A stretch of DNA of 64,000 nt from the NCBI RefSeq assembly GCF_004379255.2, contig NC_056047.1, forward strand, positions 24,628,293-24,692,292, given 5' to 3'. The DNA comes from Salvia splendens (lineage: Eukaryota; Streptophyta; Magnoliopsida; Lamiales; Lamiaceae). This document shows positions 57,760 through 64,000 of this stretch, piece by piece. The position numbers and the translations under genes are program-made. Below the pieces are notes generated by a model. The model ran no database searches, was not told the origin of the DNA, and saw nothing but the letters and a program-made list of their open reading frames with translations. The first letter of the stretch is position 1. Each line of letters opens with the position of its first letter.

Positions 57760-58906
57760 ATAGTTAAGTAGGGAAGCTCTAGAATCCTTCACCAGTCTCT
57801 TCCAAGCAAATAGTTTTTGCTATGCATTATAACACCACCCGCTCTTAATGATACTGTTTAACTTGCTCTAATTTTAAGAAATATGGTGAAAAATAAGTGG
57901 AAGTTAGTGAAATATAGTCCTATTTTATATATTAATTTTATAATAAAATATGAGCTAAATGAATTAACAGAATATGAATTCTACGCAAGTACATATATAA
58001 AATGAGAGTTTTCTAAAAATTTACATGAATAACATTATAATTAATTTAAGTTTATACTCCATAAGAATAACTTTAGATATAAATATTTAACTTCCATCGG
58101 AAAGGTAAATGAAAGAGGTGTATCATCTATTTACCTTCTCAAAAAGTTAAATATACCCTTCTAAAAAATAGCACATTCCAAAGGAAAAATGTACTATATA
58201 GAAAGGTAAATCATTTTTATAAAAATAAAATAATAGTTCAAAATGCATTAAAATTATAAAGTGTAAAGCATTCTCAAATACATTCTCCCTTGTAGAATGG
58301 TTTTTCATGAAAAGAAGAAAAATATGATAGTTATAAGATTTTATCTCTTCATTGATGGAGAGGTAAAGATACCTCTTCAAAATGGGAGAAGGTATAATAA
58401 CTTCTCAAATACCTCTCCTCTTGGAGAAGAGTTTTTCATTAAAAAACAGGTAAATATGATAATTATATGACTTTACCTCTTTATTTACCTCTCCCCAAGA
58501 GATATCTCTTATAACTACATAAGTACTACATTTGATGGCAGAGTCTTGTTGGGCATTTTCTTTTATTTTCTTAAAATATGATTTGGAAAATTATTTGAAT
58601 TGTAGCTGGGAAGTTGTTAGAAGTTTGGGCATGTCTAGTTTGTTCATTGATATTTATTTGAGTAGTGGAATGCGTAACTTAGGTTTGTACTTTTTTTTTT
58701 GGTAAAGAGGTTTGTACTTTTTTAGTTTTAATGGTTTGAACCCGATTCTAATTTAGTCTCAAGTAAATTGTAATTCATTTTTCCCAGATTTATTTAATTT
58801 CATGTAATCAAATCTCCATTAAAAATGATTTATTTAATTAGACATCTCAATTTTAATTAATCTTCAGATTCAAAAAGTTAAAAAAATAAGTAAATCTACT
58901 GTTATA
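57760..58906. other. AT-rich intergenic DNA
   Basis: No coding region. Contains two diverged direct copies of a roughly 115-bp unit (58270-58385 and 58399-58515), both with tctcaaata and gtttttcat and ending in a pyrimidine-rich acctct block. Also a short duplication of ggtttgtactttttt near 58684-58722. Otherwise nothing seen. Confidence 0.55.
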
Positions 58907-59121
58907 TTCCCTCTCTCCCACTCAATATGTACAACTTTCTTTTTTAATTTGTCTTACTCGAGGTCTACTTTCCATATTTGGAAACAAATTTTCCTCTTAT
59001 TTTTTCCCATTAAAATATCCAATCACCTATATTACTGTATTTTATCATACTCAACTAATTCACTTAAAATCTCATATCATTCAAGAATGTGGACATCTTG
59101 AATGAGACAGAAAGACAGAAG
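58907..59121. mobile_element. Stowaway-like (Tc1/mariner) MITE, decayed
   Basis: Left end ttccctctctccca and right end gagacagaaagacagaag read as degenerate inverted repeats of the plant Stowaway-type pattern ctccctc(t/c)gtccca. The subterminal catcttgaatga at the right matches that family's interior. About 215 bp, AT-rich, no genes. The target TA is not clearly conserved. Confidence 0.6.
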
Positions 59122-59940
59122 AATTGATTAAGATGCTAATAAATGAGTTCTTCAGTAATTTTGACCCTAAATTGAATCTCACGTGGATCGGTTAATACAA
59201 ATAAGAGCTTCGGGAACTCCTTTTAAAAATTGATTAGGTTGCACACACCCCTAGATAGGATAGTTGCAAGACATTTTTATGTAAATCGAGCTATAGCTTA
59301 TCTTTTTCTTGTGCTTTTCCTAAGCCTGAGTGTAAGAGAAACAAACTCTGAAGGCGGGTAAATCTTTACAAAATTTTTTGGGAAGCACTATTAGATGGAC
59401 ATTCTTTCAAATTAAATGAAATATGTTTCAAGCATAATCGCAACTATTTAAATATGGAAATATTTCTATATTTTGTCTTGCTTGAAAATTTTATTTTGAG
59501 AAATACCTATCTACCTAGGCTAGTAAGACTATATACTCTACTATGTTGAGCTACAATGATAGTAAACCTTACTATGCTAGTTTATATTAATCGAACTCGG
59601 GTCCCAGAGTATACCACACTCGAACTAGTCTAGTGTTCAAAAATGGATTGGCAGCCATCTAATGAGAGTAGAACAAATATGATAGTTTCTAAAAGAATTT
59701 AGATTGATCAGTCAAACTTTAGCTCACAAAATGAATTTAGTTCAAACGGGCCTTTTAAGATAAAATCTCATGCACACTCAATTTTGGCTTGAAAAAACTT
59801 GTTTAATGTAAAATTATTTGGCAGGTGTCCACTGAGTACCAAGTACCCAACTCTGTATATAGATGAGGCTAGTTTCGTGCATGTGTTCCGTAGTAAAACT
59901 GCATCAAATTCTGTAAACTAACGCTTAATTTTAAGCCAGA
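59122..59940. other. AT-rich intergenic DNA
   Basis: About 0.8 kb without recognisable genes or repeats from elsewhere in the window. A ctgagtaccaagtaccc motif near 59834 faintly recalls the LTR hairpin but lacks the rest of that block. Confidence 0.4.
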
Positions 59941-61196
59941 TGTGTGTATAAGTCCGTCATTTTCAGAAACTAAGTTGATCAACTGGGCGGACAAGTGGAT
60001 CAGGAGAATGAGCCAAATCACTGCACAAACGGATCACGTGAAGCAAATGACAAACAGCGGAGCACCAAATGAAAGACTAATGTGTCGCACAAGAAAAAAT
60101 CCTCGAGGGCAAAGGGTAAAGATGACCTTTCAAAAGACAAATGCCCTAAGAATAAAGACCCCACGCCTTCCTATAAATGGAAATAGAGAAGGGGAAAGGA
60201 GGGGGCTTCAATCGGTGCCACTCATTAGTTTTCGGCTCTCTTCCAGAGCTGAAATTGGGAGCTCCAACACTTCGTTCTCCTATGCATGATGTTTCTGATT
60301 GACGCTTGTTGCTTTTGACTTAGTGGATTCGAAGTTTTGTTTTCATTTCAGGTCGTCGTGTTCTGTTTTATGCATGATGTTTCTGATTTGCTTTCAGTTT
60401 CCTTTTCATTTCGCATGTTCTAGGTTAGATATGTTTTGCTCTGTTTTGATTTGTTCAGATCTGATGTTTTATGCTTGAGAATCCGTAGTATGTTTAGATC
60501 TAGTAGTTTCTGTTTCAGTTCATGCATGATTATGGGTTAGTTTCATGTTTTACGTAGTTGTAGTTTAGATCTTAGAAGTAGATTTAGTTTATGAGCTGAT
60601 TTGATGTTTAATCTTATTTGATCTTTCAAATCTACATTTCTGCTCTGTTTTCCAGGTTAATTTTGCGAAGAAGATGAAGCCGTTACAAAGTTTTTACTTT
60701 ATCGTACATTTTGCAGGGGACTGACAGCCCCTCGTTTATTCTGTTTGTCCATTTATGGAAAGTTCAGATGAGTTGAGCAAGTAGACTAATTAAGCTTTAT
60801 GAGTTGATCAGTTTAATAGCTTTAATCTTCCCAATCTAGTAGTTAACTTAACCCACCCCTAGAAGCATAGCCGCAACCATTCCCCTTTCGTGTCCAGCAT
60901 GCAAATCTCAAAGGCCTCATCTCTGTGGGATCGATCCTTACTTCCATATTCTAGTTAATAGTATTAGTGGGTTAAGGTTTTGAAAGCACGCTTGTCTTGA
61001 GTTCTTCTTTTCTTCTCTCTCGAGTCGGAGTAAATCAAGTTGATCAGCCTGAGTTTCAACTGGATCCACTAACTTGTTCTCACAGGTAGAAGGGCATACA
61101 ATTAGCTGGCCGGATCAGTTTGATTATTTGACTTGAGCTGTCCACAACGATACAAATGCACACCGAAGAAGAAAGACACAAAGCAAGCACTTTTCA
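59941..61196 (+). repeat. Athila-like element C 5' LTR, start approximate
   Basis: Ends cttttca two bases before a tRNA-Asp PBS. TATA box ctataaatgg at about 60172-60181. The block catctctgtgggatcgatcc near 60920-60940 matches the corresponding part of the Athila B LTR. The start at 59941 (tgtgtgtataagtcc) is a guess from TG and length. No target duplication was confirmed. Confidence 0.68.
60172..60181 (+). promoter_or_regulatory. TATA box of Athila C LTR
   Basis: ctataaatgg about 1 kb before the PBS, followed by a purine-rich stretch, as in the Athila B LTR. Confidence 0.5.
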
Positions 61197-61198
61197 AA

Positions 61199-61216
61199 TG
61201 GCGCCGTTGCCGGGGA
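61199..61216 (+). other. Primer-binding site (tRNA-Asp type) of Athila C
   Basis: tggcgccgttgccgggga, identical in its first 17 bases to the Athila A site. Confidence 0.92.
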
Positions 61217-61415
61217 TGATGGCGTTTACCCTACATTTGCTGTAAGACACTTGGGTTGTGAATATTGTTAATATTTACAATTTCTTGTTTTGATTGCAGT
61301 AGAGAGAGACAGCTCAGAGCAACATGGAGAAGAATCAACGTCTTGATCTATGTCGATTAAGTGTTTACCCTACTTGTGTGAACCAAGGGGACTGCTGAAG
61401 TAAGGGAACCCATAG

Positions 61416-63542
61416 ATGGGCGGAGCGTCTCAGGTTTTCTGTAAAAATTTTAGTTTGAATTTTGTAAATAAGCTTTTTGTTGTTTTCTGTTTATCCCAGT
61501 TCGAAGGCACCGAGTCTAGGAGGTGGATAGGGGAAGAGGAAGGAATGAAGCCAAACACTGTCCTAGGCAAACCACTACCCACTCCACCAACCGACTCGGA
61601 AACCAACTGTGGAGAGAGCAAGGACATCACCTCGGTGAGTCCACTTGAATCGATAGCAACCCAAATCAAGGAGGAAGCCAAGAAGGAGACCACCATTGTT
61701 TACAATCTGGAGATATGTTCATTCTATGCCCACTCGGTGAATGAGTCGACATCTGCCATAGCTGTCACTCAAGGGCATGAGGCGGTGTATGTGAACCCAG
61801 ACATGCTTGTCACCTTACCTACCTTCTTGGGAACTGATGCAGAGAACCTGATTGAATTCCTCCGTGAGTTCGATAAAATTTGCAGAGTGCAGAAGAGACA
61901 AGAGGGGTCAGGTGAGGAGGATTTCAAGCTAAGGGTTATTCCACTCTCTCTGAAGAGCGAAGCAAATGCCTAGTTTAGAGGATTGGAACCCAACAACATC
62001 AAGACGTGGTCAGATCTCAAAGTGGAGTTTCTGAATCAATTCTTCCCAGCAAGAAAAGCAAATGCACTCCGAATGGAAATCAGAGAGGCTACCCAAGGGT
62101 GTGGTGAAAGCCTAAGCAAATACTGGCACAAATATAGAGGTCTTCTGGATGCATGCCCGAATCATAATCTGATAGAAGTGGAGGTTTACTCAAAGTTTTA
62201 TGATGGAATGGATGCAAAGAGCAAAGGCTTGGTAAACTCGTCAAGTGGAGGATGTTTCTACAAAGTCAGACTAAGTAAGGCCAAGATTGTCCTGGAAAAG
62301 TTTCTAAATGCGAAGAGAGAGTACGATGATACAGCAGTGACCCCATTGCAAGAAAAGGTGAAGAGTACTCCCACAGAGTATAAGGATAGTTAGTCTACTA
62401 AAGGGCCAAGTCGACAAGTTAGAGGAAGCCCTCCAGTCAATGATCGAGTCAAGACAATGTCCAGTCATTCCAAATCAACCCCGTTCCCAAGCTGATGAAA
62501 TGCACTTTCAACCGGATACAAAGGGAGTTTGGAGTTCAAGAAGAAGTTGGAACACCAAAGGTCAGGCAGAGGTGTACCAACAGGAACACCCACACTGTAG
62601 AGAATGGAGCTGGGCAGACGAATACACACATTTCCCAAACCATACAGAACCCTGTCAAACCTCCACTCAAACACCCTCTTGGCAGATGGGATACCCACAC
62701 TACCAACCCTACCCTGAGTTTCAAAGCCAAGAATTCAACCCACCAACATACCAACCTGACTATTCCAGCCATTACACTTCATTTCCAAGTCATCCTTATC
62801 ATACCTATTCTTTCGAGGCAGGGGACTACTTCCCCTACATGGTCTAACGAGGGTTGGCAAACTCAAGATACTTGTTGTCACCAAGACCAAACTTGTCCTG
62901 ATCAACACCAGTATCAACCTCAATCCAAGCAGAGTTCTGAACCCCCTTTGAACGAGAATCTTTTTGCAAACTCTGCAGCAGGGGAAATTGAGGGATTGAC
63001 TGTACCCTAGTAGAATGTGTAGCATTGCTTGGAAAAAGATGATGTGCTGGTGATAGAAATGCAATGTACTTGTGATGAACAACAATCCGACATGGGTGAA
63101 ATGATCAGGCAGGTAGCTCCACTCACTGAGGTGATCAAAGGAATACAAGAGAACAGAGCAAGGTCTGAGGTGAATGAGAGTAGGGAAGAAGCAGAGGATG
63201 CAAGTGAAACCGAGGAAAAGGAAACATCTAATGCCGATGACAAGTCAAAGCCATCGGTGGGGGGACAAGAAGAAATCAAAGATGTTGGAGTGGAACCAGC
63301 AGAAGAAGAGTCCCAAACTGAAAAACAGTACCTCCGTACTTCTTGAGAACGAGATGTCACAGAACATTCCGGAGGAACCAAAGAATGAGCCTCAAGAGAC
63401 GGAAGGAGAATTCATCAAGCGTTGGGAGGGACTAGACACTGCGTTGTTCTATCTCCAGACAAGAAAAGTTCATGTGCATGGCGGAGAGGTGGAGAAATTC
63501 ACAGCTGCGGTGGAAAGAAAGAATACACCGGCAAAGAAACCA
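61416..63542 (+). pseudogene. Athila-like gag of element C, broken and truncated
   Basis: Plus-strand gag. First frame 61416-62393 has TAG at 61971-61973 where Trp is expected (ANA-W-FRGLEPNN), one base from TGG. Domain: LPTFLGTDAENLIEFLREFD, EDFKLRVIPLSLKSEANA, IKTWSDLKVEFLNQFFPAR, YWHKYRGLLDACPNHNL, FYDGMDAKSKGLVNSSSGG. A frameshift near 62395 leads to 62440-62847, a Gln/Tyr/Pro-rich tail. Further fragments at 63029-63346 and 63350-63542 are acidic and probably the gag-protease linker. The true start may be the Met at 61545 or further upstream. The gene ends where another Athila LTR begins (63543). Confidence 0.8.
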
Positions 63543-64000
63543 CTGGAAGGACTTGGAAAGAGGTCGAAAACACGAATAGAATGCGGATCAAGTTAAATGG
63601 AATGATAACCGAACTGATTGGATCAGTTAGCAAATGTCGTTGCCACTTAATCAATGCAATCTAGCTCTCGCCCTTTCCGCCTTGCCAAAGTAATTTATAA
63701 CTCCCAATTTTGCACAACTTTAACAGTAAAGCGGCAAGTTCGGGGTCGATCCCACAGAGAAGTTGGTGTGTCGAGTGTGTGAGTAGTGAACAGGAGGGTT
63801 GGCTGCTGCCACGCTTTAACTTGGGAGTTTTTAACTACTGGTTTTAATCTAGACAGAATTAAACTAGCTAGCTTGATCAATGGAAATTTAACTACTGGAT
63901 CAAGTGAATTGCAGGTAATAACAGAAATGTAAATGCGGGATTAAAAGCGAAAATAACTTTGATTAAAATAAAAGCTGAGTACAACATGAAATTTAAACTA
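63543..64000 (-). repeat. Athila-A-family LTR, cut by window end
   Basis: Begins tggaaggacttgg and matches 35981 onward (actctaggcagaattaaactagc-type block included). It lies in minus orientation and is inserted into Athila C gag. The side facing the gag is the LTR 3' end, yet no PBS or internal region of that family follows, so it is a 3' LTR or solo LTR. Left flank accac is the candidate target duplication. Confidence 0.82.

Noticed and set aside
59942..60289. Plus-strand frame of 115 codons at the start of the Athila C LTR.
   Set aside because: It covers LTR promoter sequence including the TATA box; no similarity to known proteins.

Overview
This is plant nuclear DNA, most likely from a eudicot with a repeat-rich genome (my inference). 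The evidence is dense Ty1/copia and Ty3/gypsy LTR retrotransposons primed by initiator tRNA-Met or tRNA-Asp type sites, Athila- and Tekay-like proteins, PIF/Harbinger and hAT elements, a Stowaway-type MITE, and AT-rich intergenic DNA. I see no intact host gene, no rRNA or tRNA gene and no CRISPR array. Every long coding region is transposon-derived, and nearly all are broken by stops, frameshifts, truncations or insertions.

Left block (1-20169, plus strand): a gypsy element A (LTR end 1-408, LTR tail 16059-16067, short internal region, 3' LTR 16495-19285, then a partial third LTR to 20169) is interrupted by a copia element (407-16053). The 3' LTR of that copia is itself interrupted by a gag-only gypsy element B (8149-15611, 5-bp target duplication aaagg). 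Insertion order is A, then copia 1, then B.

Middle block (20170-37142, mostly minus strand): an Athila-like element A (5' LTR 35981-37142, gag 34637-35853, protease remnant near 25241-25810, Transposase_32-like ORF 22581-24204) has been split twice. A Tekay/chromovirus element (LTR 31344-34636, pol about 25811-28610) lies between its gag and protease. A second Athila element, B (LTR 21064-22580, gag 20170-20958), sits in its 3' ORF. The Tekay/Athila boundary forms one open reading frame.

Copia 2 and DNA-transposon block (37143-48817, minus strand): a decayed copia element (pol-gag 37254-41314, 5' LTR from 43292) is followed by a GRF zinc-finger-like ORF and a PIF/Harbinger transposase pseudogene (44322-48793). 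The transposase gene is split by a 5'-truncated LINE and by a solo LTR with target duplication gcaag.

Right block (48818-64000): a second Tekay-like LTR and leader (48818-53545, plus strand) mirrors the minus-strand copy at 29800-34636. Next is a Harbinger-type MITE (54084-57759) carrying a nested hAT element (54152-56868, target duplication gctatgac) that itself holds a 663-bp MITE. Then come AT-rich intergenic DNA with a Stowaway-like MITE, an Athila-like element C (LTR about 59941-61196, tRNA-Asp PBS, broken gag), and the edge of another Athila-A-family LTR at 63543.

The window therefore reads as a stratified record of insertion and decay. Several in-frame stops look like C-to-T (or G-to-A) changes, often CGA to TGA, as expected for methylated, silenced plant transposons.
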